A DNA stretch of 64,000 nucleotides, taken from positions 43,171,693 to 43,235,692 of the forward strand of contig OX439045.1 in the NCBI GenBank assembly GCA_949317995.1, written 5' to 3'. Position numbers and translations under genes: made by a program. Positions 1-12,898 of the stretch are shown piece by piece. The notes beneath the pieces were generated by a model that was given only the letters and a program-made list of their open reading frames with translations, was not told where the DNA came from and did no database searches. Positions within the stretch are counted from its first letter, which is position 1; each line of letters opens with the position of its first letter. The stretch comes from Acholoe squamosa (taxonomy: Eukaryota > Annelida > Polychaeta > Phyllodocida > Polynoidae).

Positions 1-379
1 CCTCATGCCAGACAGGCAGACTGAGAAGCCACTTGTTCAGCGATGATTAATGTATTCGTCAGAGTTTGTGGTGCTGGAATTTCCTGATCTTTATGTTTTT
101 ATTGGTAGGTCTGACGGCTCCCTGATAACGGCATCCTGTGTGTATGTTGGAGTGTGTGGCGCTAGGGGAGGAGGGGGTAGGCTATATGGATGAAATTTTG
201 CTTACTCGGCACTTTACTCAAGTTATAGAAGCGTTTTTTACTATATGCGCAGAGACGGGGATCGAAAGTTCGAAAAACGATATGGTGCAATATCCTGAAG
301 CTTTATTCGAATTGGAACTGGCATTGTAAAGGTATCGCCAACAAACAATACAGTACAACCTGAAGCTGTTTCCATAGTA
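1..379. other. Non-coding stretch, no gene seen
   Basis: Only short open frames without family motifs are present. Nothing resembles a conserved exon or RNA gene. The right edge is the TA target dinucleotide of the small foldback element that follows. Confidence 0.5.
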
Positions 380-498
380 GGGAGGTTTAGCACAAACTGC
401 GTGGGCAATAAAACGCAGACGTACAGCATACCTACAACACTGGTACGTCTGCGTTAAATGAGCTACGGGGGACGTACGTCGTGGTTGCTAAACGTCCC
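380..498. mobile_element. 119-bp foldback MITE, TA-flanked (family of 3241-3682)
   Basis: Ends are inverted copies of GGGAGGTTTAGCA and lie between TA dinucleotides (378-379 and 499-500). That arrangement is typical of Tc1/mariner-type non-autonomous elements. Internal sequence (GGCAATAAAACGCAG, CAGCATACCTACA) matches the end of the larger element at 3241-3682, so this looks like an internally deleted member of the same family. Confidence 0.7.
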
Positions 499-1798
499 TA
501 ATGATTCGAGTCTGCGTATCACTTCTGTACATGCAGTATGAATAGGGCCTATGGTTTTGGAAACAGTCGAACTCATCAGAAACTGTTGAATTCACCAGAT
601 TTACAACTGCAGCTTCGTTGATGATTATTTTCTTTCTTATTTAGAAAATAATTGTTTGATAAAAGTTCTCTTTCCGCATATATTCCATATGAGCGTGAAT
701 TGGTAAAGTTATTTTGTCGGTGAACGAATGGGAGTAGAAAACCAATGCCGAACTACATTCGCACCTTATGCTAACCTCTGGAGAGTATATTATGATATAA
801 ACCCTATAAGCCAGTCTCATTTTAATGCTGCAATGCACATGTATCATGATGTCTATATGTACAGCTGATATAGGTCAGTCCTGACAGGTATCGTAACATT
901 TATCATCACATCTCTGTGGCATGAGACACCCTGGAGGTTTGTTACGAAGGAGTAATTCAGCTCTGGCAAGTTATTGCATTTCATGCATCAGGACAACAAT
1001 ATTAGTATGATCAGTGCGCGGTCCTCAAAGGGTTAACGGTGTTGATAAAGATCCATGCTGCGCCCGAGCCGCACTTTGCAGTTCACACCTGGACTTTGCA
1101 CTTTGCAGCACCTGGCACACTAGTAACCTGTATGCGGTCATTCAGCCTACATCCTCGCCGATACAAAGGCTCTGTGGGCCAATATAAAGATCCTTTTACC
1201 TATAGAGGGTGATCCCCTCCTACTTCTCCTCATGTAGCCTTACCTTTACACAAATTACCACTTAATGGGCAGCAAAATCCTTTAATGAGTCATGAGCTGT
1301 TGAAGTGTTGGTGCAGGGACCCCCTACGAGTTGATAGTAAACAACCGGAGAAGTGGCATGATACAGCATTGTAGCTTCCGTACGCTTTTGACCAGCAGTG
1401 CATTTTTGTATCGATATGACAAATGAGCACAAATCCTTTGAAGCATCACTCTGTCCTTAAAGGGTGAAGATAGGACCAAGGTCTCCTACACAAATCACTC
1501 TGCATCCTGCTGCCAACCGGCTGCAGCCCGCTGCGTGACTGCATGCCACCAGGCTGACTTTTTCTTTTTATGGACCTCTGGTGCCTTTTTTCATGTTTTA
1601 CTTCACTGAGGACGGGCAGAAAAAGGTCTGGGATGAATGAAAATTATGAGCAAACAACAGCACATGGGGTAAATGGCTGGGACTTGGAGGGGTAGTCTCC
1701 TGGTAACCCATTAAGGTACGCATTGTGCTTGATTGCCATTTTAGTCAACATCAGGGCAATAGCTACATCCACAGGGCTACAGGTATATATCACACTGA
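499..1798. other. Non-coding stretch, no gene seen
   Basis: No convincing coding potential on either strand. A CAAAGGG|TTAA motif at about 1027-1036 resembles one end of the piggyBac-like MITEs found elsewhere, but no partner end was identified. Confidence 0.5.
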
Positions 1799-2037
1799 CC
1801 CTAAAGCTAGGGATCCACTGCCGAGAATTTCTTGTGAATTGTACTCGTGCGTGTCTTCTCGCAAAGCAGTCACAGATATCAAAATATTTTGATTTCTGCG
1901 AATCTAGTCGCAGGCCGCTCGGACGTCGCATGAAGGGAGTTGCAAGGGCAGATCCACTGATGGAACGTCTTCTGTGATAACACACACATGAGTGCAAGTC
2001 ACAAGAAATTCGCGGCAGTGGATCCGCCGCTTAAGGG
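1799..2037. mobile_element. 239-bp foldback element
   Basis: The two ends form a long imperfect inverted repeat of about 60 bp. Both arms contain GATCCACTGCCG followed by GAATTTCTTGTGA, and the outermost bases read CCCTAAAGC on the left and GCTTAAGGG on the right. The centre is CG-rich and unrelated to any coding sequence. The open frames through this stretch are by-products of the symmetry. Confidence 0.65.
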
Positions 2038-3240
2038 TTGGTACTCCTCGCTGGCCATGGCCATGATGCACCAGTGCAGTGGCAGCACACTCATTTGTGC
2101 ACAGAGGAAAGAACACTGATCGCTTTGACACATACTGCACAGGTCACAATTTGTCTCCCAGATGACATGTATGAAGGCATGTCAAATGAGGTTGACCCTC
2201 TCATATTTGGTTTGTCAACTCCATTTGACATGCGTAATAAAGACACGTCACATATTTCTGATCCATTCACCTGAGTGCTAGGTAATACTGTGAGACAATT
2301 ATGTAAGGGTCAAGAGCAGTCAATAACTATGTACCAATGGTTCAATCAAGGGAGGCCTATAATAGAAGGCAGGGGATATCATAGTCCCACAGGCCTGCAA
2401 CACTAAGGCACTTTTTCCTATCTACAGAACTCCTACTTGACTGAGGACCTCTATGCAGTCCATAAGACAAGGGCATGGAGGTGCATGGCAATGCCATATG
2501 TCTCCCTGTACTGTAGATACTGAGATTATAGATTGTGGGTTAGAATACAGTCCTTTGGTATTTTCACTGACCCACACATAAGGTGTCTAACCACTCCAGT
2601 TGGAGTATTCAGGATGGTGGGTGTCTATTTTGATATTCAATAACAAATGCAGATTTAACAACGAAATAGAATTCACTACCATTTATTGATAGTATTTACA
2701 GACCTTAGTGATCTATTCTTCATGAAAACAAAATGACACAGATACATCAAATGTCTCAAGTGTTGGTAGTACTTCTTGGTAGTGATTAGTCCTGGTACCA
2801 AAATGGTTGTTTGCTCCATCTAGTGGAATATCCTAGAACAATTATGTATGTCAAACCATCACATGTCAAGTGCCTTCGACATGGCCGTGACCCTGGTCAA
2901 CTCACAGATGACATGGCATTTTAAGGCATGTCAAATCATATGAGGATTACTGTGTGCTACAGTTGTCATGGTGACATATGTGCACATGTCCCAATGACCT
3001 GTGCTCTCTGTGTCAAATCAAGTTGACATGGGTATACATGTCACTTTGTCAGGAAGAATTTTCTCAGTGTGCATCATGGTGACAAGTTCTTTCCCCATGG
3101 TATACACCAATGAACGCAGAACTGCCTAAAAGCCTCATAGGGTTAGATAGAAAGGGCTGCTCTGTTGGTATTTAGACGTGCAAACTAGTTCAATTGCATG
3201 TAGGTTATTGTGAGGGCAAAGTCTCAGCACTGTGCCAATA
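2038..3240. repeat. Non-coding region rich in TGACATG / CATGTCA words
   Basis: At 2160-2270 and 2850-3060 the words TGACATG, CATGTCA and GTCAAAT recur in both orientations every 15-40 bp. The two blocks look like diverged copies of one repeat. No ORF with conserved content is visible. Confidence 0.4.
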
Positions 3241-3682
3241 GGGAGGTTTAGCAAGTACGACGTACGTCACCTATTCCTGATTTAATGCAGACTTAGCAGT
3301 GCTGTAGGCACGCGCGTGTACTAGTTCAATACTAAGTTGAGACTGTGTATGTGTTATCCATATATACTAAGAGAGGGTTGGCCACTCAAGGACATTTGCT
3401 GCCCTCTGGCAGATATTCTTTGAACTATTTACTATACACATAGCCATGGAAGACAGAGGTGAGGGGGGACTTTGGCAAAGTCCCCCCTCACCTCTGTCAC
3501 CAATGGCTATGCATAGGATTAGAGCTGCCAGAGGGCAGCATCAGCCCTAGAGTGTCACACCCTCTCCTTAGTATATAGATAACAACTACACGGACTCAAC
3601 TTGGTAACTAGTACACGCCCATGGCTGTAGGTATGCTGCACGGCTGCGTTATATTGCCAACGTAGTGGTTGCTAAACCTGCC
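3241..3682. mobile_element. 442-bp foldback MITE, TA-flanked
   Basis: Ends are GGGAGGTTTAGCA and its imperfect inverse, flanked by TA on both sides. The inverted symmetry continues to a centre near 3476, where a CTTTGGCAAAG palindrome closes the hairpin. Arms include GAGGTGAGGGGGGACTTTG and its complement, and a CTGCCCTCTGGCAG / CTGCCAGAGGGCAG pair. It is the full-length relative of the element at 380-498. Confidence 0.75.
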
Positions 3683-6600
3683 TATCGATAGGAATAAAAC
3701 TCCCATTAAACCGCAGGAGCATTTTGAATTTCTGCAATCTTAAAGTATTTTGACCACATGCAACCTGAAGCAACTCAATCTTCAGTTGGTTTATATTTAT
3801 TTCTTCAACGCATAGGTAATGTAGACATTAGACTCCGAATTCTTAAGTACGGTAAAGATATTCATGGAGAGCACTGCTGCATCAGGACGACGTTTATGGT
3901 ACTAAGCAGACTTTCTTTGCCTTAATGGTGTTAAAGAGAATAGCGCTATTTCATCTTACTTGAAAAAGATCTGTCCTTGTTTCATTTGCTTGGGGGCAAA
4001 ATGACGGTTCACAGCTAGTTTTGACCTATGATTTGGTATACCACTGGTTGCTGAACTTCACTTCGGTTCGAACCACTTTTACCACGCGTATATAACTAAG
4101 ATAGATTGCTGCCACGTGTATGTCACTAGGATTGATATTATAACTTATAAAGTGCAGAATGCAAGTAGGTCTAATGTTCCCAATTTTTGATGAAGTCCCG
4201 AAAGTCAAAATTAATAAATCAGTTATTGAGAATTCTAGTCCTCCTAAATCAAGCATCCTGCAGAAGGAAATCCATTTTGAACAAATTGGCTATGTTTCAT
4301 TGATTTGGGTGGAAAAAACAATGTAATATGGACCCCTAATTATAAGCTATCACGAGTTCATTTGCCGTCAGCTCTCTGGCATATCAACGTCTTTAATGGC
4401 TAGCCTGTTTTGTACTTTTTTTCTGTGAGTAGTATATGCTTCGGTCGTTTGTACCAGGCTTATTTCATATAGACGATCTATAGAGAAGGGCCAACCGAGC
4501 TCTTGCTTAATCAGATGTAGGGCTACCTTTATATTTTTTTTTTTTTTTGTAGAACTACGATGATTTTATTTCTTAATAGACTTACCTCTCCCACAATGGT
4601 AACATGGTTATCAGCACAGTCTGTAGGGTATGGAGAATCAAGTCTTGAATTTATTTCTCGGAAGATATAACTAGATTCACCTACACTATGATTAGGTTGA
4701 TATACATTAACTAAATTTCCCTTTGTGGCACTGAATGGAGAATTGGACATAAGAAGGGGGATTTGTGAGAACTGTAAGACGTGTGGGGGGAGGCAGATAG
4801 GCACTGTAGCAGGTAGGAGTCAAGAAGAAGGCAGTCAGGTAAATAGACAGGAAGACAATAAAATAGCAAGGAAGGAAGGCAGTGAGACAGAGAGAAAGGA
4901 GATGAGTCGGTAGGGAGGTGTGAGGGTCTTGCAAAAAAAAAGGAAACGTGAACTAAAAAACAAACGTGCAGGTTTTTGTTTTGCTAAATAATTTTTCACA
5001 AATTTAGATATTGCTGACATGTCCGTGCATGGTCAATCTCGCTTATACTGTATTGATAAATACTTTTACTGTAGAATGCATGAAGCAAACTGATTTTGAG
5101 TTGTAAACAATGTGCACGTTTTATGTAAATGGGTTAAAGATACCTTTTTAATACAAAAACGTGCACGTTTCAATTGATGGTTCTCCTTTCGTTGGTGGCA
5201 AGACCCTCCAGAGAGGCAACAGACAGGACAGGACAACAGAAAGATGGGGTGGGACTATTTCAAGGACATGCGAAGATAGATTGCTCATTCGGGAAGCCAC
5301 GATCTGTCATTTATTAAGATTATAAGGCTGCATATCCACTGGACATACATGGTTTGCAACTGGCCCTTCAGAAACCACACATGCAGTGTATTAATGTATT
5401 ATGTATTATGCCCGTCTGTCGTCAGAAGGCATTCACGTAGCTCAGTCATATACCAGAGGGTCAGAGTACTGCGCTAATGCAATGTGGGTTAGGTAGTAAC
5501 CAGCACAGCATTGATGCAGTCTGAAGAAAAACAGCATTGTCGTGCATCTAAGCAGTATGCCGCCCCGATAGAGTTTATATGGAAACACTCTAGGCAGAAG
5601 AAGTCAGTGTATATGTATGACTACATTTCATACTGTATGTGATCAAAAGGACTGCAAACTTGTTTATAGCACTGCTGTGGGTCCTGTGTGTAGCCCCGGG
5701 TACATCTGGTATTCCTCGGCTTCCGTTTGATTCCTAAAACTGCATTAGGTATAAATGATACTGGGCGGCTGCATGTAGCCCACGTGCGGTGCGGCCGGGG
5801 GACAGCCAATCTATTTAAATTGGCAAAGCTATGAGAGCCGCGGCCGGGATAAATTTTAAATGAGCTGCTGAAGCCTCAACAGAAAACCCTGCGAGCAACT
5901 CACTGCTATTTTTTCCAACCTCAGTCTGTCTGTATGTCCATCTCTATGCTCATTTTCATGGGTCATTTGTGAATAGATTCTAATCTTATCTTTTTTGTCT
6001 TTACTTTTGCATTTCGATCTTTCTATTTGAATTTTGCGTTGCATTGGTGTATCAAGACGACAAGGCAATATGCTTTCAAGAAGCCTTGAAATGCAAAATC
6101 CATCTTTTCTGGACATCATACTATCCTAAACCTCTTGCAAGCTGTCTCTCGCCGTCGCCTTCTCTCCCCCTATGCCCCTCAGATTCATCTGCCCCTATAT
6201 ACCGTTTCATTTTCTTAAAATGCCGTATGTCAGTGCCTCTTGATTTGTAAGACTCCAACTTCTCTCCTGCTGCCAACTAACCACCAAGGCATTCTGAGAT
6301 CAGCACAATGTGTCAACTGCTACCAATCATACTCGCCGTGTACTTATCTAAAATTTAGTTCATTGAAGACTGCAAAGTGGTTTATTCATTGTGTGTTTTT
6401 GTCACTAAAGAAGCCCTGAGAAGTCATAAATAGGGTTTGTAATCATACAACATCCTTACCCTACTGGGTTGATGCTGTGATGCAACTATATATAGTGTGT
6501 TGATCCCGTTGTCACCAGTGCATTCGTTTATGTTGTCAAATAAACATGGAGTCTTGAGGCATTGTCATTTTAGAAGGGTTAATACAGTCACACAATCGGT

Positions 6601-7017
6601 TGATGTGAGGTACTCAGCCAGACATTTTTGGCCACAGAGAGCAGCTCGAGGCCCAGATGTAATACACTTTGAGTTAGAAGCTCAAAAGTGCCCAACAATA
6701 ACTCTTTATGGATCACACAATTCCTCCATAAGTCATGCTTATTTTTCGTCATGATGCACCAATGCAGCAGCTTGCACTCAGCCATCACTGCATTAGACTC
6801 GATTAGATTGTCATGGGTACATCACTGTTAAGCCTCACTGATTCAGTGTCACATGATAAGAGGGAGCTAGCAATAAGACATGGTTGTTCACAGTGGACAA
6901 GCCTTTCGAGGCAAAGGGTCGCTTCGTACATCACTTATCACACATGAAATGACATTCAGCTGACTGTAAAAAGGTGGCCATGTGTGCTGGAGAGCTGATT
7001 TCTCAGAGAATGAGAAT
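3683..7017. other. Non-coding region with simple-sequence patches
   Basis: No gene is supported. A poly-T run lies near 4532-4550, purine-rich AAGGAAGG-type sequence at 4725-4915, and recurring AAACGTGCACGTTT words at 5105-5170. At about 5440 a weak tRNA A-box-like string (GTAGCTCAGTC) appears without a usable B box. Confidence 0.45.
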
Positions 7018-7190
7018 CAGGGGTGTCGGAATAGGGGGGTAGGGCCAGAGGGGGCCAGACTATGTTTGCCCCCCCCCCTAAAAAAAAATAAATTGTCCCC
7101 CTAAACCCTCTAAAAATCTAAAATTTTCAACGCATCCCGCCTAACCCGTGTTGCCCCCCCCCCCAAGTCATGTTGCTTCTGACACCTCTG
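7018..7190. mobile_element. 173-bp MITE, hAT-like ends
   Basis: Begins CAGGGGTGTCGGAA and ends TTCTGACACCTCTG, an imperfect 14-bp terminal inverted repeat of the CAGGGG type common in hAT-derived elements. The inside is dominated by C-runs and A-runs. Flanking GAGAAT and GAGATT may be a decayed target duplication. Confidence 0.5.
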
Positions 7191-10100
7191 GAGATTAGGG
7201 TAGAGGAGAGAATAGGAAATCGTAAGGGAGGCCAGTGAACAATCGAAAAGGAAGCGGTAAATAAATTGGTAGTTGGATATCTTAGCAGAGGTATAGAAGA
7301 CAAAGGTAGATGTACTATAGCTTTGAGAAAGTTTCTTTGCAACAACAACAAAAAAAGGAAGGGGAGGGGGAGAGAAAGGTTGCGGCAGTATTCACCAGAG
7401 AACTGGGCAAGTATTTAGCAAGATAGGGAGGGTGACAGGTTGGCAGGCATTTAGACAACCAATATAGGTAGGCAAACAAGTTAGTCTGGCCCATATGAAG
7501 GAAGGTAGGCAGATACGTAAGTAGTCAAACAAGAACCCAGGCAAACAGTTAGCGAGGCAGTTAGGGACATTGTAAGGATGAGATTGAATTCTAGAAAGGG
7601 GGATGGATAGGGTGGGGAGGGTGGGTGATGCTGGGGAGTATAGCCATCCATCAGGTGGTGGTATAATGTCTAAACAAGGCGCGGCCGGCGTCCGACAGCT
7701 GCCCGCCTGATTACATCCACCAAAGGTCACTTTCACTCACTGCCGCCAGGGGCGCTGCGGTGCTCCAGTTCAGTTCATGGTCATTTCCCACCTAGAGGCA
7801 AGCGTCCAGAGAGCAGCATTAACATTGGATTTTGCTTGAGCACGATAAGTCTGCTGAAAATCTATGGACCATTTGGGGAAATTGGCGATGCTCCCCATTG
7901 ACTGCCAATAAAATCTGCAAAATTACTGCATAGTAATATTGTGGATTACAAGTATTGGCCCCCCCTATTGTTCAGCCACTTTAAACTCTTAACCTTTATT
8001 TCACAAAAGGTCAATCGATCCAAGCTTTGTGGACTGAAGAGGATTGGTTGACATAGCGTTGCCTCTGCCCATTGCATGTAATCAGGGAATTAAGAATGCT
8101 CAATTTTGATCATCACAATTATCAGGAGACCAAGGGGTCACACCTCCTTTAAGATCATCAATTTCCCTATTTGGGAATCCACACTGAAATGACAATGTGA
8201 CTGTCTAACCCCATTATATAGCAGCACCAAGTCGGTATTATCAGATAATAAAAGAATACAAGTCTATGTGGAGGTAGTCGACCAGAACAAGGCCTAGGTA
8301 CCTAATTGTAGAGGGATCGACCAACCCTTTGAGAGCCATATCATACCCTAGGCCCAATGTTCTTGTGCTGCCATGAACCACCAATACAATTCCAGTGGGT
8401 AACTCACGCACTGTGTTGGTGTATCATGGTGACTCTGTTGAGGTTACAATGTATAAGCCCTGAAGGTCCGGTATGATGCATAAATACATCACTTGTGTGT
8501 TAAGTGCAATGGCCGCATTCCTGCATTATGATGATGAAATGAGCATAATGCAATATGTGACCATTAAAGTGCCAAAGGCTTTGTATGTGGTATAGTATTT
8601 AGGCCCTGGCCTGTATCACTATGTGGAAGGTGTACATATGTAAATGTACAGTCCCACCGGTACATGGGGGGCCTTGTTTAAACCCTATATGGATGGCATA
8701 CGTGTTGGTTCAAGGCACTTTTTCTATATTGATTGACTGGTGAGTTACCCACCAGTTGCTGATCTGGTACATCTGTTGACCACTCTTGATTGCATTATTT
8801 TCACAGGATCATTATTAATTTTGAATGCAGCCATTAACAAGGTTCGTTCTAGGGTAACATCAGACCGACAATGCTCAGCAAAACACTATGTCATCCCTCA
8901 AGGATTAAAGGGAGGTGTGGGAGGGTAAGGCTGGATCTACACCATGACGATATCTTGTAGAGAGGTGGATGGGGTAGAGTAGTAAGGATATAGATGTCCA
9001 AAGAGAACCACAAAACGAAATTCCTAAGAAGGTGCACTAGGGGTGCTTCTGGCCAATGTCAGTACATGTAATTGGAGGTTATCGCCTTGACTATAAGGAC
9101 ACTATACATGTGGCTATACTGCTGACTGCTTTCCAGTGGAATCATGATGTCCGTAGATAGCTCAAGCTCTATAAAGATAGAAATAAACTGGAACCTTGTG
9201 ATGTAAGTCACTCCTTTTCAAAAAGTGTATATTATTAAAGGTTATCAGTGGTTAATGCCAAATTTACAACTTTCTGAAATCTGATAGAAATGTAAGTTTG
9301 GATGTGCCATCTTCTACAGCAGCCTTGAGGGTGCAAATTGTGATTGGGACGGTAGTGCGTCCGTATTGATGGTTGGGATAAGGGTATTGCCTGGCCCTTC
9401 CCCCATGTAGGTTGTTAGGCATGTTGGCAGGACCTCAGTGAGGCGTGTGATAAGTTGGTTTATCGCCCACCTTGCTGCGTACAGCGTGATGGAGGTATAC
9501 ACAGCAGCAACCTAGCAAATTGGGGTAAGGTTTGCGTGAACCTGGGTGACTGTATATTGTGGTCTTTCACAAGAAAAAAAAAGGGATGCTTGAGTTTGAA
9601 GTGGGATACCACACCTTTTACACATTCCCTTTTTCACTTTACTCCGGTTGATCTGGGTGATGATGGTCTAGCTCTTGACAGGACTATTCTACTGTGCAAT
9701 GTGTGAAAATGTAACCTTCGGCAGCAAAGTAAAGGTTTCCTTATGATTTGTTGAATACATGTACACCTTTCTCAAATGACAATTCTAATTCAAAATACTG
9801 TTCATCACTATTCCACAATAGTTTGCAATGTCACCTCCAGGAGGCTTAAGTGGGGGTTCGAGCAGGCTGATCTAAGATAACAGAGGTCTGACAAATGTAT
9901 TGGTTGTGAGTCAAATTATTTAGACTGTGCTGAAAACATAGCTATAGATTAATATACACATCGTGTGCCCAACAGATGAGTAGACACGAACCCCAGCCAT
10001 TGTGACACTAATGAGCTCAATGAATGAATTACATATTTGACTGTAATTTTTTTCACTTTGTCCCTTTGAAAATGGCAAGGAGCAATATGGGAATTACAGT

Positions 10101-10298
10101 GTAACCGAAATAGGGTTTCAAATTCATGGAAACAGCAATGCTACCACTACATTAGATTACCTCATATTGCAATGCACGATTCAAAGCATGCACTTAGTGT
10201 GAGGAAGTCCTAAACCGACCCTGATATATTGTCATGGTTTCCGTGCCATTACCTTCCCCTACCATTTTGTACACTTCACTTGTCTATTGGAACATTAA
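7191..10298. other. Non-coding region, no gene seen
   Basis: Short ORFs only, none with recognisable motifs. Hairpin-forming GGTGAGTTACYCACC words (for example near 8735) and CATGATGCA words belong to a short repeat family scattered through the window. Confidence 0.45.
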
Positions 10299-10530
10299 CC
10301 CTTTGTCAACAGTATACTGCATCAGGACTTCATCCTCATTTTCATCATTGTTGCACCAAAGCCGCACCGATAAGCAATGCATTGATGCATTATTCCAACA
10401 CGTTGAAAATGCATCAACTATATATCATGGACAAGCCGCCCTTTTGGGTATTTATCAATGCTGCCTTATAAATTATTCTTGGTGCCAAAGGGACAAAGTG
10501 CATCAAAACCTCCCCCCTGTCCTTAAAGGG
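10299..10530. mobile_element. 232-bp piggyBac-like MITE
   Basis: The left end reads TTAA|CCCTTTG and the right end CCTTAAAGGG|TTAG, so the element starts with CCC inside a TTAA-type target. This is the arrangement of piggyBac-family elements. The interior carries CATCA, TGCATTGATGCA and related words shared with the copy at 28190-28444. The short ORFs here are not credible genes. Confidence 0.45.
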
Positions 10531-12158
10531 TTAGATATGATATAACCCCACATTACGCTAACGTCCAGAGGGATAATGACACTTTACCATAATGAGTATA
10601 CATGTTGCAGACATGTAGGGCTTTATTGGGGTAAGCTATGGCCATTCAGCTGACTGCTTTAGTGTTATAGAGTATGATAATGACACATTCATGGGGTAAG
10701 ATCTGGGTTGTTATACACTTTGCTGAGCTTTATAACATGAAGGTATACTGACATGTAAATAATAAAAAAAAAGGGTGATAGAAAAAAAGGAAATGAAATA
10801 GTGGGTGGAATAGACTGTTGGTTAATGCAGATATGGAACACACAATTGGGTACTTTTATCAGAGTATTTTAACAAATTGTGGGTTGTAGTGTGTGGCATG
10901 ACCTCTCAGAAACTGTTGTAATAACGTAAATATTCCAATTAGAAAGGAAATTATGATGGATTGAGCTAGGCTAGTTGATCAGGAAGTGCAAGACCCAAAT
11001 TTCTTCATCTACATTAATTACTGAGAAATGTCATCATCAATGTGGGGTTCTGATGAGAAAAGGTAATCATTCAACCAAACTTCAAATTCCCTGTATCAAT
11101 TGTGATGAAATTAAGTGCATATTGTAGGAAATATCAATTTCTTCTGTAATTATGGTAAATATTGAATTTTAGAATTTTTGTTGGTTACCATGGCAACCAA
11201 AAGTATACAAACTCAGAATTGTTAGCATATGTGTTGCCATGGTAACCAGCCAAACTGGCCAATAATGCATCAAAAAACACTGAAATTTTTTATGTCATTT
11301 TGTTCAGTATGAAAAAATGTACAAAGTCAATTTTCACAAAAAAAAAAATTATTTTTTTACATTTTTCATTATTTGTAGCTTAAATAATGAATAAATCCAT
11401 TGAAAACTTTCATGATGATTCAAATTTCTATATCAGGTTTGCAAAACTGCCAAATAAAAAGTATAAGAGGTAGAGACTAATTCTTTGGGCTCTGTGGAGG
11501 ATCCAACTCCCCCTGGGACCAGGGAAAAAATCTAAGAGTTTTAGGGTGTTTTGAGGAAGTAACAGGCTACCTAAATCGATCAAAAATCGGTCAAAACTAT
11601 GCATTAATGCGACGTTGGTAAAGGAAGAGTTAAAGGCATAATTTGAAACCCTTCACGAGGCTCAGAGGTGGATGATGGTTTGCCTGATCGTTCCTTTTAC
11701 ATATTGACCTAAAAGGCATAATGTACAGTTTGTAAAAGGCATAATGTACAACAAGCATTACCCTATACATTAGATCCATTAATCTTATTCAATGAAGATG
11801 CCCTGCATTTGACAAGAGTGTAGTAAGGTACACATTGCGAATGGCCTCTGTGTTCAGTTATACATCTCCCTTACCCCTTGTACAGCTTGGTGCATACAAT
11901 GCACCAAGCTGTACAAGGAGCTGACACTGACAGATCTCTGCCCCCTGCCCCCCCCCCACACACACACACTGACTCTAACATATAGATTGATAGGCACGTA
12001 CACAGCAACAGAAAACAGAACAGGCATGGATACTCAGCACTTGTAAATAGGTCCTTCTCAGAGGGACCAGTTTTTGTCACACTCATCTTTCTAACTGTGG
12101 ATTGTGGTATGATTTGATGTTTGTATTCAAATTAAGAAAGAATAACAAGGCTAACATC
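10531..12158. repeat. Non-coding; diverged dispersed repeat with two X-box-like palindromes
   Basis: At about 11150-11560 lies a diverged member of a dispersed AT-rich repeat family also seen at 33440-33870 and, inverted, at 42790-43250. It contains GGTTACCATGGCAACC (11183-11198) and GTTGCCATGGTAACC (11233-11247). The remainder has no supported gene. Confidence 0.4.
11876..11918. repeat. Perfect 20-bp-arm hairpin
   Basis: Left arm CCTTGTACAGCTTGGTGCAT (11876-11895) is followed by the three-base loop ACA and its exact inverse complement (11899-11918). The pairing is perfect, so it is either very young or maintained. No promoter or flanking gene explains it. Confidence 0.75.
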
Positions 12159-12244
12159 AATAGTCCACTTAGGCCTCTATCACAGGAATTGATATAGGAA
12201 ATGTTCGGCTCAATCGTGCAACAGAGGCCAAGTGGACTATCGCT
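12159..12244 (-). mobile_element. ~86-bp hairpin repeat, copy 1 (inverted orientation)
   Basis: Arms TAGTCCACTTAGGCCTCT and CAGAGGCCAAGTGGACTA pair across a loop that contains GGCTCAAT. It is the reverse orientation of the two copies that follow at 12280 and 12376, which share the same arms and the TTGAGCCATA loop motif. Confidence 0.65.
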
Positions 12245-12279
12245 GTTAGCAAGCTATGGCGGTTTTAGAATCATAAGTC

Positions 12280-12368
12280 CATAGTCCACTTGGCCTCTGT
12301 CGCATGGTTGAGCCATATACATTTTTCTATATAAATTTCTGTGACACATGCCTAGCAGGCTATCAATG
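12280..12368 (+). mobile_element. ~88-bp hairpin repeat, copy 2
   Basis: Starts CATAGTCCACTTGGCCTCTG and ends with the partly decayed complement CCTAGCAGGCTATCAATG. The loop holds GGTTGAGCCATA and ATAAATTTCTGTGACA. It lies 36 bp from copy 1 and 8 bp from copy 3. Confidence 0.65.
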
Positions 12369-12375
12369 TAAAACC

Positions 12376-12461
12376 CATAGTCCACTTGACCTCTGTTACG
12401 CGATTGAGCCATACGTTTCCTACATAAATTTCTGTGACAGAGGCCTAGTGGACTATCGATG
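12376..12461 (+). mobile_element. ~86-bp hairpin repeat, copy 3
   Basis: Same family as the two preceding copies, with arms CATAGTCCACTTGACCTCTG and CAGAGGCCTAGTGGACTATC around GATTGAGCCATAC. A fourth member is at 45084-45162. Confidence 0.65.
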
Positions 12462-12781
12462 TAAGGGGATAAAGGTAAGCCAGGTATTAAGTATTAATGC
12501 AACCCCAAGTAGTTACTGACCAGGGTTACACCTATATCAAGATGACAAATGTATACAGGTGAATTGAGTATTTGGACTGGTGGATGATGATTTAAGCTCT
12601 TTGCAACGGATCATAAAAGCATTATTAAAACCCTTACTTCTGAGACAGATATAGATAAAGGTGTAGCCCTTCAAAGAAGTTGTCTTTCTTCGAGGCTTAA
12701 CGCTCATCTGTTCCCGTGATGCACAATACAGAGATGGTGAATCCATGGATCATGTCGACCTTACAGGCTTCAGGCAATACC

Positions 12782-12898
12782 TAAAGGGGTGGTCCATCCG
12801 TCGGTTTCATCCGTATCATTTATCATTGATTTCTATGGAGAAAATGACGGATGAAGGGAGACGGATGGTCCATCCGTCGCAGTGGATGCACCCCTTAA
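12782..12898. mobile_element. ~117-bp foldback MITE
   Basis: Ends TAAAGGGGTG and CACCCCTTA are inverted. Internally CCATCCGTC and TTTCATCCGT are mirrored by ACGGATGAAGG and GACGGATGG. No coding content. Confidence 0.55.
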
